From JAWMQL01 sp033283165 (GTDB lineage: Bacteria > Pseudomonadota > Gammaproteobacteria > Pseudomonadales > Halieaceae): a stretch of DNA of 64,000 nt. The number at the start of each line of letters is the position of its first letter. The stretch's first letter is position 1. Shown in pieces: positions 32,823-40,791 of the stretch. The stretch covers positions 62,001 to 126,000 of the forward strand of contig JAWMQL010000003.1 of NCBI GenBank assembly GCA_033283165.1, given 5' to 3'. The notes beneath the pieces were generated by a model, which saw nothing but the letters and a program-made list of their open reading frames with translations, was not told the origin of the DNA and searched no databases. The position numbers and the translations under genes are program-made.

Positions 32823-33770
32823 ATGGTTTCGCGATTACATGCCCGGATAGGCACGTTCAGGCAGCTGGAAATCCTGCTGGCGGTTTACGATCACGGTGGC
32901 GTGTCAGCAGCATCAGAGCAGCTGCACCTGACCCAGCCCACGGTCTCCATGCAGCTGAAGAAGCTGTCGAGTGCCGTTGAGATGCCCCTGTACCACCGGC
33001 TTGGCAAGCGCCTCGCGTTCACCCCGGCGGGCGAGGCGCTGGTGGAGACCGCGCGTAAAATCCTGCAGCAGACGGAGCGGCTGGAGATGCACCTGGCCGA
33101 TCTGCGCGGATTGAAGACCGGCACCCTGCGCATTGCGGTGGTCACCACGTCGAAATACTTCATCCCCCATTTACTCGGCTCCTTCTGCGAGCACTATCCC
33201 GACCTGGACGTACAGTTCCGGGTGGGAAACAGGGAAAAGATCATCGAGCGCCTGCACGATGGACTGGACGATCTGTACGTGTTCAGTCACCCCCCGAGCC
33301 AGGAAGACATTGCCGCCAGCGATTTCCTGCCCAATCCCCTGGTGGCAATCGCACCGGAGGGCCATCCCCTGGCCCGGCGCCGCAGCCTGACCCTGCGCGA
33401 CCTGGAGAAATACCCGTTCCTGATGCGAGAGCAGGGCTCGGGGACCCGGTATGCCATCGAAAACCACCTGCGCAAAAAAGGCATTCAACTGTCAGTCAAA
33501 ATGACGATAGAAAGTAACGAGGCGATCAAGCACGCGGTCATGTCCGGTCTCGGCATATCCATCCTGTCCGCCCATACGCTGACCTTCGGTGGCCGCGCCG
33601 GCCTGGCCGAGCTGCGGGTAAAAGGCCTGCCGATCCGCTCCCGGTGGTACCTGGTGCGGCAACGGCAACTGGAACCCTCCCCGGCCGCCCAGGCATTTTT
33701 GGATTACCTGGCATCCAGTGACGAGTTGGGAGCGGTTATTCGCCAGCTGTCCGGCGAATTGGTACCCTAG
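32823..33770 (+). CDS. LysR-family regulator (CbbR/CmpR-like)
   Basis: A 315-residue LysR protein. The winged helix-turn-helix is at about residues 10-68 (FRQLEILLAVYDHGGVSAASEQLHLTQPTVSMQLKKL) and an effector-binding domain follows (GTLRIAVVTTSKYFIPHLL). The residue pattern is closest to CbbR/CmpR-type regulators of inorganic-carbon metabolism, fitting divergent transcription from the bicarbonate-transporter operon. No Shine-Dalgarno is visible before ATG 32823, and TATATA abuts it, so the transcript may be nearly leaderless or the promoter lies further upstream. Confidence 0.9.
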   Translation: MVSRLHARIGTFRQLEILLAVYDHGGVSAASEQLHLTQPTVSMQLKKLSSAVEMPLYHRLGKRLAFTPAGEALVETARKILQQTERLEMHLADLRGLKTGTLRIAVVTTSKYFIPHLLGSFCEHYPDLDVQFRVGNREKIIERLHDGLDDLYVFSHPPSQEDIAASDFLPNPLVAIAPEGHPLARRRSLTLRDLEKYPFLMREQGSGTRYAIENHLRKKGIQLSVKMTIESNEAIKHAVMSGLGISILSAHTLTFGGRAGLAELRVKGLPIRSRWYLVRQRQLEPSPAAQAFLDYLASSDELGAVIRQLSGELVP

Positions 33771-33821
33771 CTCCCCCACCTGACACGGCGGCATGGACGC
33801 CCCGCGACTGGAGCACAGCCT

Positions 33822-34928
33822 ATGACGCACCGAACTGAACTCTGGGTAGAGCGCAGTGATCTTCGCTCGACGAAGGTCGTGCGGAACGAGACACCGCCGT
33901 TGAACCCGGGCCAGGTACTGGTGGCGATCGACAAGTTCGCCCTCACCGCCAACAACGTCAGCTACGCCCTGTCGGGGGACATGATCGGTTACTGGGGTTT
34001 CTTCCCCGCCGCGGGTCCCTGGGGCAAGGTACCGGCCTGGGGCTGCGCCGACGTGATTGAATCCCGCTGCCCCGAACTTCCCGCCGGCGAGCGCCTGTGG
34101 GGCTTTTTCCCCATGGCCAGCCACGCCGTGCTGCAGCCAGGCAAGGTACGCGCGGACCAGTTCATCGACGTCAGTGCGCACCGCCGCGAGCTGCCCGGAC
34201 TCTACAACCTGTATCGCCGCACGCTGGCTGAACCGGAGGCCATACAACAGTTTGAAAACGAGCGCTGTCTGCTGTTTCCCCTGTTCGCCACCTCGTTTTT
34301 CCTCTACGACTACCTGCAGTACAGGGAACTGTTCGGCGCCAGCCAGGTCCTGATCGGTTCCGCGTCGTCCAAGACCGGCTTTGGTCTGGCCAAACTGCTG
34401 CACGACGACCCGGCGCTGACGGTGCGGGTTATCGGATTCACATCGCCAGGCAACCGCGAATTTGTCGAGCGCCTCGACTGTTGCGACCGGGTGCTGCTGT
34501 ACGGTGATGAGGCACAGCTTGATGCCACCGTGCCCTCGGCCTACGTGGACATGTCGGGCGACAGTCGCCTGACCGCCGCGCTGCACAAGCACCTCGGCGA
34601 CAACATGAAAGCCAGCATCATGGTAGGCGCCACCCACTGGCAACAGCAGGGCAGACCGGAAGGGTTGCCTGGCGCACAGCCCGAGTTCTTTTTCGCCCCC
34701 GGTCATATTGCGACCCGGGAGCAGGAATGGGGACCCGGGGTGCCCATGGCGAAAGCCATGAAAGCCAGCGTCACCATCGCGGCCGGAGTCAGGGACCTGA
34801 TGACCGTCGACTGGCTGCGCGGTGCCGACGCGCTGCAATCAGCCTGGCTGGATATGCTGGATAACAAACTGGGCGGCAATCACGGCCTGATGGTCTCTCT
34901 GCTGGACGAAGAGGATGGCAATGCATGA
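33822..34928 (+). CDS. DUF2855-family protein (MDR/quinone-oxidoreductase-like)
   Basis: A 368-residue protein matching DUF2855, a medium-chain-dehydrogenase-like family. It has a GroES-like start (LNPGQVLVAIDKFALTANNVSYALSGDMIGYWGFFP) and a degenerate Rossmann segment (SQVLIGSASSKTGFGLAKLL). Catalytic zinc ligands of alcohol dehydrogenases are absent. The function is unknown. The stop overlaps the start of the YghU-like GST gene (ATGA), so both probably act in the same redox or detoxification process. Confidence 0.85.
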   Translation: MTHRTELWVERSDLRSTKVVRNETPPLNPGQVLVAIDKFALTANNVSYALSGDMIGYWGFFPAAGPWGKVPAWGCADVIESRCPELPAGERLWGFFPMASHAVLQPGKVRADQFIDVSAHRRELPGLYNLYRRTLAEPEAIQQFENERCLLFPLFATSFFLYDYLQYRELFGASQVLIGSASSKTGFGLAKLLHDDPALTVRVIGFTSPGNREFVERLDCCDRVLLYGDEAQLDATVPSAYVDMSGDSRLTAALHKHLGDNMKASIMVGATHWQQQGRPEGLPGAQPEFFFAPGHIATREQEWGPGVPMAKAMKASVTIAAGVRDLMTVDWLRGADALQSAWLDMLDNKLGGNHGLMVSLLDEEDGNA

Positions 34929-35767
34929 CTGAGAGTAGCGACTACACCCCTCCGCGGGTGTGGACCTGGGACAAGCCCAGCGGCGGCAAATTCGAGGCGA
35001 TCAACCGCCCCATCGCCGGCCCCACCCACGAGCGTGAGTTACCCGTGGGCAAGCATCCGCTGCAGCTGTATTCCCTGGCCACACCCAACGGCGTAAAAGT
35101 GACCGTACTGCTGGAAGAGTTACTGGCGCTGGGCAAAGACGGTGCCGAATACGACGCCTGGCTGATCAACATCGATGACGGCGAACAGTTCGGCAGCGGC
35201 TTTGTGGAGATTAACCCGAATTCCAAGATACCGGCGCTGCTGGACCGGAGCACCTCGCCGCCGATCCGCGTTTTCGAGTCCGGGGCCATCCTGGTCTACC
35301 TGGCCGAGAAGTTCGGCGCGTTTCTGCCCACGGAGCCGTCAGCCCGCGCGGAATGCCTGTCCTGGCTGTTCTGGCAGATGAGCAGCGCCGCCTTTCTCGG
35401 CGGCGGCTTCGGGCATTTCTACGCCTATGCGCCGGAGCGGTGGGAATACCCGATCAACCGCTACGCCATGGAGGTCAAGCGCCAACTGGATGTGCTGGAC
35501 CGCAACCTGGCCGAGCGGCAGTACGTGGGCGGCGACGAATACACCATCGCCGACATGGCTATCTACGCCTGGTACGGCGCTCTGGTGATGGGCAGGCTGT
35601 ACGAGGCCGGCGAGTTTCTCGACGTCGAGTCCTACCACCATGTGGTGCGCTGGACCGGGGAGATCCACAGCCGCCCGGCGGTGCAGCGCGGCCGGCGGGT
35701 CAACCGGGTCTGGGGAGCGGAGGAATTCCAGCTCCGCGAGCGCCACGACGCCAGCGACCTGGACTGA
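34925..35767 (+). CDS. yghU: YghU-like glutathione S-transferase / disulfide-bond oxidoreductase
   Basis: A 280-residue GST of the YghU/YfcG (nu) group. It has the long N-terminal extension (WTWDKPSGGKFEAINRPIAG), the thioredoxin-fold GSH site LYSLATPNGVKVTVLLEELL with Thr/Asn, INPNSKIPAL, and SGAILVYLAEKFG. The C-terminal all-helical domain contains YTIADMAIYAWYG. E. coli relatives bind two glutathiones and reduce disulfides or organic hydroperoxides. Coupled to the DUF2855 gene upstream. It ends 9 bp before a 27-bp inverted repeat. Confidence 0.93.
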   Translation: MTESSDYTPPRVWTWDKPSGGKFEAINRPIAGPTHERELPVGKHPLQLYSLATPNGVKVTVLLEELLALGKDGAEYDAWLINIDDGEQFGSGFVEINPNSKIPALLDRSTSPPIRVFESGAILVYLAEKFGAFLPTEPSARAECLSWLFWQMSSAAFLGGGFGHFYAYAPERWEYPINRYAMEVKRQLDVLDRNLAERQYVGGDEYTIADMAIYAWYGALVMGRLYEAGEFLDVESYHHVVRWTGEIHSRPAVQRGRRVNRVWGAEEFQLRERHDASDLD

Positions 35768-35775
35768 TCGACAAA

Positions 35776-35858
35776 TTCGGGGACAGTTTACTTAATTCCG
35801 GCAAAGCCGGAATTAAGTAAACTGTCCCCGAAATACCATTAAGTGAACTGTCCCCGAA
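35776..35858. repeat. REP-like 27-bp inverted repeat plus a third partial copy
   Basis: Perfect arms at 35776-35802 and 35806-35832 are separated by AAA and begin TTCGGGGACAGTTTACTTAA. A third copy with one mismatch (35838-35858) follows in the orientation of the right arm. The GGGGACAG...CTTAATT type is a dispersed repeat seen in many gammaproteobacteria, often linked to IS200-like REP transposases (recollection, not searched). Placed between convergent genes, the hairpin could terminate both transcripts. Confidence 0.85.
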
Positions 35859-36726
35859 TTTCGGCGGGATCGCTGAAGAAGGCGGGATAGTCCCGCCAGT
35901 AGTACTTGAGGGCGGGGTCCTGCCAGTTGCCGTAGATACTGGCCCAGTCCAGCCCCTCGATGCGCCAGCCGTGGTGCGGCTCCAGGTTGGTCACGAACAC
36001 CGGCGCCCCGTAGTCGCAGAAGCGGGTATCGACACTGATGCGCACGGTGTCCGCCGTGGTATTGGGCTCGGCCCGGTGTACGCAGCAGGAGTGAAAAATA
36101 ATCACGTCGCCCCGGGACACGTCAGAGACATGCCAGACATCCTCATGCGGGAAAATCTCGCACTGCACGCCACCCACACCCTCGGCGCTGAAGACCCGGC
36201 GGACACCCTGCAGGTGGGACCGGGGCAGTAACTTCAGCCGCCCCATGCCCGCCGCCACATCGTGCAGCGCCACCCAGATACCCGCCATGGTCGGGCCGGC
36301 CTGGTGGGAGTGCGCATCCTGGTGCGGTGGGGTTTCGTAGCCAAGCATCCGCGGCGTCGCGATGCGCGCCATCTTCATCGGGTAGACGAAGACCTCGTCA
36401 TCGACGACGGTCCGCATCAGGCGCTGGATGCCTTCCTCGTGGAAAAAACTGTGAAAGCCATGCAGCGACTGGATACGGGGGTAGACCGCATCCCAGATCG
36501 GGTCGGTTTCGAAAAACGGCTCTCCCTCCAGCACCGGCCGTTGGCTCGCCCGGTCATATCCCACCTGGCTCGGCAGGCAGGCGAGGATATCCTGCAACAG
36601 GTCGTCACAGCGCGCTGGATCGACAAACGCGGGCAGGTAGAGATAACCGTACTGCTGAAACCGTTCGCGCAATGCACAGGCGGGCTCCTCGGCTCCGGAC
36701 ACGACCAGGGGGTGGTTAACAGGCAT
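35839..36726 (-). CDS. Phytanoyl-CoA dioxygenase (PhyH)-family 2-oxoglutarate oxygenase
   Basis: A 295-residue non-haem Fe(II)/2-oxoglutarate dioxygenase. The iron ligands are His and Asp of PHQDAH and the distal His of CCVHRAEP; the Arg of VRISVD binds 2-oxoglutarate. The frame is open far upstream to 37662 through the antisense of the SDR gene, but ATG 36726 (MPVNHPLVVSG) is the plausible start; the Shine-Dalgarno is weak. The last seven codons (EIRGQFT) and stop are supplied by a copy of the REP-like repeat, so the native C-terminus was altered. Substrate unknown. Confidence 0.87.
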   Translation of the reverse strand: MPVNHPLVVSGAEEPACALRERFQQYGYLYLPAFVDPARCDDLLQDILACLPSQVGYDRASQRPVLEGEPFFETDPIWDAVYPRIQSLHGFHSFFHEEGIQRLMRTVVDDEVFVYPMKMARIATPRMLGYETPPHQDAHSHQAGPTMAGIWVALHDVAAGMGRLKLLPRSHLQGVRRVFSAEGVGGVQCEIFPHEDVWHVSDVSRGDVIIFHSCCVHRAEPNTTADTVRISVDTRFCDYGAPVFVTNLEPHHGWRIEGLDWASIYGNWQDPALKYYWRDYPAFFSDPAEIRGQFT

Positions 36727-36792
36727 GCAAAATCTACTCGTGTTCAGAGACCGGGGTCTACAATGGAAGCAGGACATCGGGAGTAAGTAAAT

Positions 36793-37791
36793 ATGGCTGA
36801 TAAAATTTTCGGGGAGCTGTCCCGGCGGCGCTTCCTGCAGGGCCTGGCGCTGGGTTCCGCGGCACCGGTTCTCCGTGCAGCCGATCACTGCACGGGACCC
36901 CAGCCACGGCCCCCCGGCGACCTGCCCTACAGCGACTTCGGGCAGGACAGCACGGCCGGGGAGGTCACCCGAGGACTGGATCTCGCGGGGCTGCGAGTCG
37001 TGATCACCGGCTGCAATTCCGGCCTCGGTTATGAGTCGATGCGGGTACTGGCCGAGCGCGGCGCGCAGGTCATCGGCACCGCCCGCACCAGGGAGAAGGC
37101 GCACCAGGCCTGTGCCAGCATTGCCGGCGACACCATACCCCTGGTGCTGGAACTCACCGACCAGGCCTCGATCCGGACCTGTGCGGCAGCTATCAATGCA
37201 ATGGCAGAGCCCATCGACGTACTGATGTGCAATGCCGGCATCATGGCCCTGCCCGAACTGGAACTGGTCAACGGCGTGGAGAAGCAGTTCGCGGTCAATC
37301 ACCTCGGCCACTTCCTCTTTACCAGCCTGTTGCAGGACGCGGTGGTGGAGGCACCTGCGGGCCGCATCGTCATCCTCAGCAGCTGCGCCCATTTCAGTGC
37401 GCCGTCGATGGGCATCGATTTCGACAACCTGGACGGCGCGGCATCCTATGCCCCGTGGACAGCGTACGGCCAGTCCAAGCTGGCCAATGGCCTGCACGCG
37501 CTGGCCCTGTCCCGGCGCCTGGCGGGCAAGGGGGTGGTCGCCAATGCGGTCCATCCCGGCGTCATCGGCACCAACCTGTGGCGCCAGTTGCCACCCAAAG
37601 ACCGCGCCTACGACAAGTCGACTCCCGAGGGAGCGGCTACCCAGTGCTATGCGGCGGTCCACCCGCTTGCCGCGAAGATCAGCGGCCAGTACCTGGCGGA
37701 CTGCAACCCCGCGCTGGCCAACCCCCTGATGTATGACCGGGCTCTCGCCGACCGGCTGTGGGCGGTCTCCGAAGAGCTGACCTCTGGCTGA
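36793..37791 (+). CDS. SDR oxidoreductase with a twin-arginine signal
   Basis: A 332-residue short-chain dehydrogenase of the retinol-dehydrogenase/WW-domain oxidoreductase type. The catalytic domain starts near residue 63 with VVITGCNSGLGYE; CNAGIM, the Ser in ILSSCAH and YGQSK follow. In front is an unusual N-terminus, LSRRRFLQGLALGSAAPVLRA, which fits a Tat signal peptide (SRRxFLQ plus a hydrophobic stretch). NAD(P)-dependent SDRs are normally cytoplasmic, so either the protein is exported with bound cofactor or the segment is a membrane anchor. Divergent from phyH across 66 bp. Confidence 0.85.
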   Translation: MADKIFGELSRRRFLQGLALGSAAPVLRAADHCTGPQPRPPGDLPYSDFGQDSTAGEVTRGLDLAGLRVVITGCNSGLGYESMRVLAERGAQVIGTARTREKAHQACASIAGDTIPLVLELTDQASIRTCAAAINAMAEPIDVLMCNAGIMALPELELVNGVEKQFAVNHLGHFLFTSLLQDAVVEAPAGRIVILSSCAHFSAPSMGIDFDNLDGAASYAPWTAYGQSKLANGLHALALSRRLAGKGVVANAVHPGVIGTNLWRQLPPKDRAYDKSTPEGAATQCYAAVHPLAAKISGQYLADCNPALANPLMYDRALADRLWAVSEELTSG

Positions 37792-37824
37792 CCCCGACTG
37801 GCGGCGGCGCTTGTGGACGGGTTA

Positions 37825-38070
37825 TCAGTGGTCCCTGAGCTGCACGTCGCGGTCCTGTCGGTTGAGCCAGGCCAGCACCTCGTCCTGGGGCACCTCGCGC
37901 CCGAGCGCCTCCTCGAGCAGTGTCCACTGCCGGCGAATCTCGGCCACGGCGGATTCGACTTCCTCGGCCGTGCGCTGACCGTCCGCAGAAATATGCTCCA
38001 CTTCCAGCGCCTGGAACAGGGTGGCAAAAGCCTGGTAGACCCGGTCGTCCAGCCTGGTCGCTGCTACCAT
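37825..38070 (-). CDS. Small conserved-looking hypothetical protein
   Basis: An 81-residue acidic, helical, cytoplasmic protein. ATG 38070 is preceded by GGAGGGCGG; the frame extends to 38118 without support. The sequence (YQAFATLFQALEVEHISADGQRTAEEVESAVAEIRRQWTLL, split by predicted turns) suggests two or three helices. No family recognised. It is divergent from the LLM oxidoreductase. Confidence 0.6.
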   Translation of the reverse strand: MVAATRLDDRVYQAFATLFQALEVEHISADGQRTAEEVESAVAEIRRQWTLLEEALGREVPQDEVLAWLNRQDRDVQLRDH

Positions 38071-38172
38071 CGAATTTCCGCCCTCCTGACCGGTGCCGGC
38101 CCCGCGGGCCGGATACAAAGTTGAACCGGCACCATGTCACAGGCGATCCCGGGCGGCAACAGGCTGAGGCAA

Positions 38173-38209
38173 TTGAACCGATCGGGGATATACACTGTAT
38201 AACTGACAG
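38173..38209 (+). promoter_or_regulatory. Candidate promoter and overlapping dyads for the LLM-family gene
   Basis: TTGAAC (38173-38178) with TGTATA or TATAAC 17-19 bp downstream. The -10 region is part of a perfect 13-bp palindrome TATACA-C-TGTATA (38189-38201), overlapped by CTGT-N7-ACAG (38195-38209). It is close to, but one base shorter than, a LexA box. Confidence 0.4.
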
Positions 38210-38265
38210 TCACTGCCTGGCCGCGGCCGACCAGCTTCATCACACCCAAACAGGGAAACACACCC

Positions 38266-39147
38266 ATGAAATTCGCCTATCACGCCACGATGTGCCCACC
38301 CGAACAATATCTTCCTCTTGCCCTGGCGGCGGAGGAAGCGGGCTTCGATACGTTCACCTTCCCGGACAGTATCTGCTATCCCAAGGAGGGCTCCGACGTC
38401 TATCCCTACAACGACGACGGCACCCGGGAATTCCTCGACGGGGTACCATTCCTGGAACCCTTCGTGGCCATACCTTACCTGGCCGCCCGCACGGAAAAGC
38501 TGCGCTTCACCACCTCGGTCATCAAGCTGGCCATCCGCCAGCCAGCCATCGTCGCCAAGCAGTTATCCACGCTGGGGGTCATGATCGGCGACCGCCTCGG
38601 CCTGGGCGTGGGCATCAGTCCCTGGCCGGAAGATTTCCTGGCCTGCCAGATTCCCTGGGAAAACCGCGGCAAGCGCATGGACGAGATGATGGAAATCGTA
38701 AACGGGCTGATGAGCGGGGATTACTTTGGTTACGACGGGGAGATTTTCCAGCTGGAGCCGATAAAACTCTGCCCGGTGCCGGATCATCATATTCCCCTGC
38801 TGGTGGGCGGCCACGCCAGGCCGGCCCTGCGTCGTGCAGCCAGGCTGGGAGACGGCTGGATTTCGGCCGGTTCCTCCCTGCAGGAACTGCAGGACATGAT
38901 CGGACAGATCGAGGCATTTCGCGCCGGGTTCGATCGGCAACACCTGCCCTTTGAATACCACGCGATGACCGAGGCGGCCTATTCCGTCGGGGGCCTCAAG
39001 GACCTGGCTGATGCAGGCGTCACCGAGGTCATCATCGCCTTCCGCAATCCCTACGATGCGGAACCGGACACCCAGACGGTGGAAGAAAAGATCGGCATGA
39101 TCAACTGGTATGCTGAAAACGTGATACGTCCCTATCGCGGCGAGTAG
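38266..39147 (+). CDS. LLM-class (luciferase-like, F420-type) flavin/deazaflavin oxidoreductase
   Basis: A 293-residue TIM-barrel protein of the luciferase-like monooxygenase superfamily. It has the N-terminal YHATMCPPEQYLPLALAAEEAGFDTFTFPDS, the ARTEKLRFTTSVIKLAIRQPAIVAKQLSTL strand-helix region, GRLGLGVG-type GDRLGLGVGISPWPEDF and VPDHHIPLLVGGHARPALRRAARLGDGW. The pattern resembles actinobacterial F420-dependent members. Whether this organism makes F420 or uses FMN here cannot be decided from the sequence. Confidence 0.85.
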   Translation: MKFAYHATMCPPEQYLPLALAAEEAGFDTFTFPDSICYPKEGSDVYPYNDDGTREFLDGVPFLEPFVAIPYLAARTEKLRFTTSVIKLAIRQPAIVAKQLSTLGVMIGDRLGLGVGISPWPEDFLACQIPWENRGKRMDEMMEIVNGLMSGDYFGYDGEIFQLEPIKLCPVPDHHIPLLVGGHARPALRRAARLGDGWISAGSSLQELQDMIGQIEAFRAGFDRQHLPFEYHAMTEAAYSVGGLKDLADAGVTEVIIAFRNPYDAEPDTQTVEEKIGMINWYAENVIRPYRGE

Positions 39148-39201
39148 TGTTCCGCGCGCCGGCGGGTTATAACTGTCCGCGCGCCACAAGAGCACATCGT
39201 T

Positions 39202-40095
39202 ATGCAACATCCCGCCCCCCGGCACTGGCTGTTACTCGCCTATCTCAGCCTGGCCTGGGGTCTCGCGTTTTTTCTTATAGCCGTCGCCCTGCGCGGCTTC
39301 CCGCCGCTTACCGTGGTGTGGATTCGCCTGGCTGTGGGCGGCGCTGTCCTGTACGCCATCATGCGCTGGCAGGGCGGTCGTTTGCCGACGGACTTGCCCT
39401 GGTGGTCACGCTTCGCGCTGCTGTCCCTGTGCGGCAACCTGGTCCCCTTCAGCCTGATTTCCTGGGGGGAAACACGCATCAGCAGCGGCCAGGCGGGTCT
39501 GTTGATGGCCCTGATGCCCATCAGCACCTTCGTCCTGGCACACTTCTATATCGATGAGGAACGCCTGACACCGCGCCGCGGCGTGGGCGTTGCGCTGGGT
39601 CTCCTGGGGGTTGTCGTACTGGTCGGCGCGGACGTCCTGGCGGACTTCGCCGGCGGCGAACTGATCGCGCAACTGGCCGTGTTGACCGCCACCCTGTCCT
39701 ACGCGGTCAATGCGGTATACACCAAGCGCCTGCCCGGCATCGACACGCTGGTGGTTTCCTCCGGATCCCTGATCGCCGGCGTGGTGCTGTTGCTGCCGCT
39801 GGTGTTGCTGGTCGACCGGCCGTGGCAACTGCGGCCAGGTGCCGATGCGGTCGCCGCCGTGGTCGCCCTGGGCGTCTTTGCCACCGCCCTGGCTACCTGG
39901 ATCTACTTCAAGCTGGTGTCCGACTGCGGACCAGGCTTTTTGTCCATTATCAACTACCTCATCCCGGTGATCGCGTTCGTGGCCGGCATCGCACTGCTCG
40001 CAGAGCAGGCCCAGCCGCAGCAGTTCCTCGGCCTGCTGGCGATCTTTACCGGGATCGCCCTGACCCAGCCGCGCAGGCCGAGAGTAACGTACTGA
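39202..40095 (+). CDS. EamA/DMT-family inner-membrane transporter
   Basis: A 297-residue protein with ten predicted membrane helices in two EamA repeats (about 8-140 and 150-290). It shows the usual WGLAFFLIAVALR start, NLVPFSLISWGETRISSGQAGLLMALMPI in the first repeat and AYALYFKLV-like TWIYFKLVSDCGPGFLSIINYLIPVIAF in the second. Typical function is export of metabolites such as amino acids; the substrate cannot be predicted. Confidence 0.9.
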   Translation: MQHPAPRHWLLLAYLSLAWGLAFFLIAVALRGFPPLTVVWIRLAVGGAVLYAIMRWQGGRLPTDLPWWSRFALLSLCGNLVPFSLISWGETRISSGQAGLLMALMPISTFVLAHFYIDEERLTPRRGVGVALGLLGVVVLVGADVLADFAGGELIAQLAVLTATLSYAVNAVYTKRLPGIDTLVVSSGSLIAGVVLLLPLVLLVDRPWQLRPGADAVAAVVALGVFATALATWIYFKLVSDCGPGFLSIINYLIPVIAFVAGIALLAEQAQPQQFLGLLAIFTGIALTQPRRPRVTY

Positions 40096-40149
40096 GTGGT
40101 CTGAGAGCTGCCGCCCGTCGTATATACCCGGACGAAACGGAATCGACTC

Positions 40150-40791
40150 ATGCTGCTGGACTCTCAAGCGATAGCTGCCCTGCCCACACGCAGGCGCGCT
40201 GCCCTGATCAACTCCCTGAGTGGCTTCAAGGCCGCCAACCTGGTGGGCACGGCGCAGCCATCCGGCGCCACCAATCTCGCAATCATGAGTTCTGTCGTGC
40301 ACCTCGGATCACACCCGCCATTGATGTTGCTGATCATCCGTCCCGGAGGAGATGAACGGCATACCCTGCGCAATATCCTGGCGACCGGGCACTTCACGAT
40401 CAATCATGTAACCCCGTCCCTGGTGGAGGCCGCACACCAGACGGCAGCCAGGTATCCCAGTGACGTATCCGAATTCGACGCCACCGGGTTGACCGCGCAG
40501 TGGCGTCCCGGGTTGAACGCTCCCCTGGTGGCCGAGGCCACCGTGAAGCTTGGACTGCAGCTGAGGGAACACCGCGAACTGGAAATCAACGGGACCCACC
40601 TGATCATCGGGGAGATCGTGCTGGCGGAATTTCCCGAGGAACATCTCACCGTCCAGGGAGGCTTGTGCCTGCAGCGTTGCGACACGGTGGCGCTGACGGG
40701 CCTGGATACCTATCACGAGTCGGTCACGCTGAAGCGTATGGCCTACGCCAAGCCGGATTTACCACCCCGGGTACTGGAGCAATCACAATGA
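40150..40791 (+). CDS. Flavin reductase-like FMN-binding split-barrel protein
   Basis: A 213-residue flavin-reductase-domain protein. The split-barrel start ALINSLSGFKAANLVGT and NLAIMSSVVHLGSHPPLMLLIIRP correspond to the FMN-binding strands, and ATGHFTINHV is typical. It is translationally coupled to the following oxygenase gene (ATGA overlap). Most likely it provides reduced flavin (FMNH2/FADH2) for that enzyme. It is somewhat longer than HpaC-type reductases (~170 residues). Confidence 0.85.
   Translation: MLLDSQAIAALPTRRRAALINSLSGFKAANLVGTAQPSGATNLAIMSSVVHLGSHPPLMLLIIRPGGDERHTLRNILATGHFTINHVTPSLVEAAHQTAARYPSDVSEFDATGLTAQWRPGLNAPLVAEATVKLGLQLREHRELEINGTHLIIGEIVLAEFPEEHLTVQGGLCLQRCDTVALTGLDTYHESVTLKRMAYAKPDLPPRVLEQSQ

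Noticed and set aside
36727..37662. N-terminal 312-codon extension of the PhyH frame
   Set aside because: It is antisense to the SDR gene, and the PhyH domain is complete from 36726.
38195..38209. LexA/SOS box upstream of the LLM gene
   Set aside because: The half-sites CTGT and ACAG are separated by 7, not 8, bases and the neighbouring genes have no SOS role.
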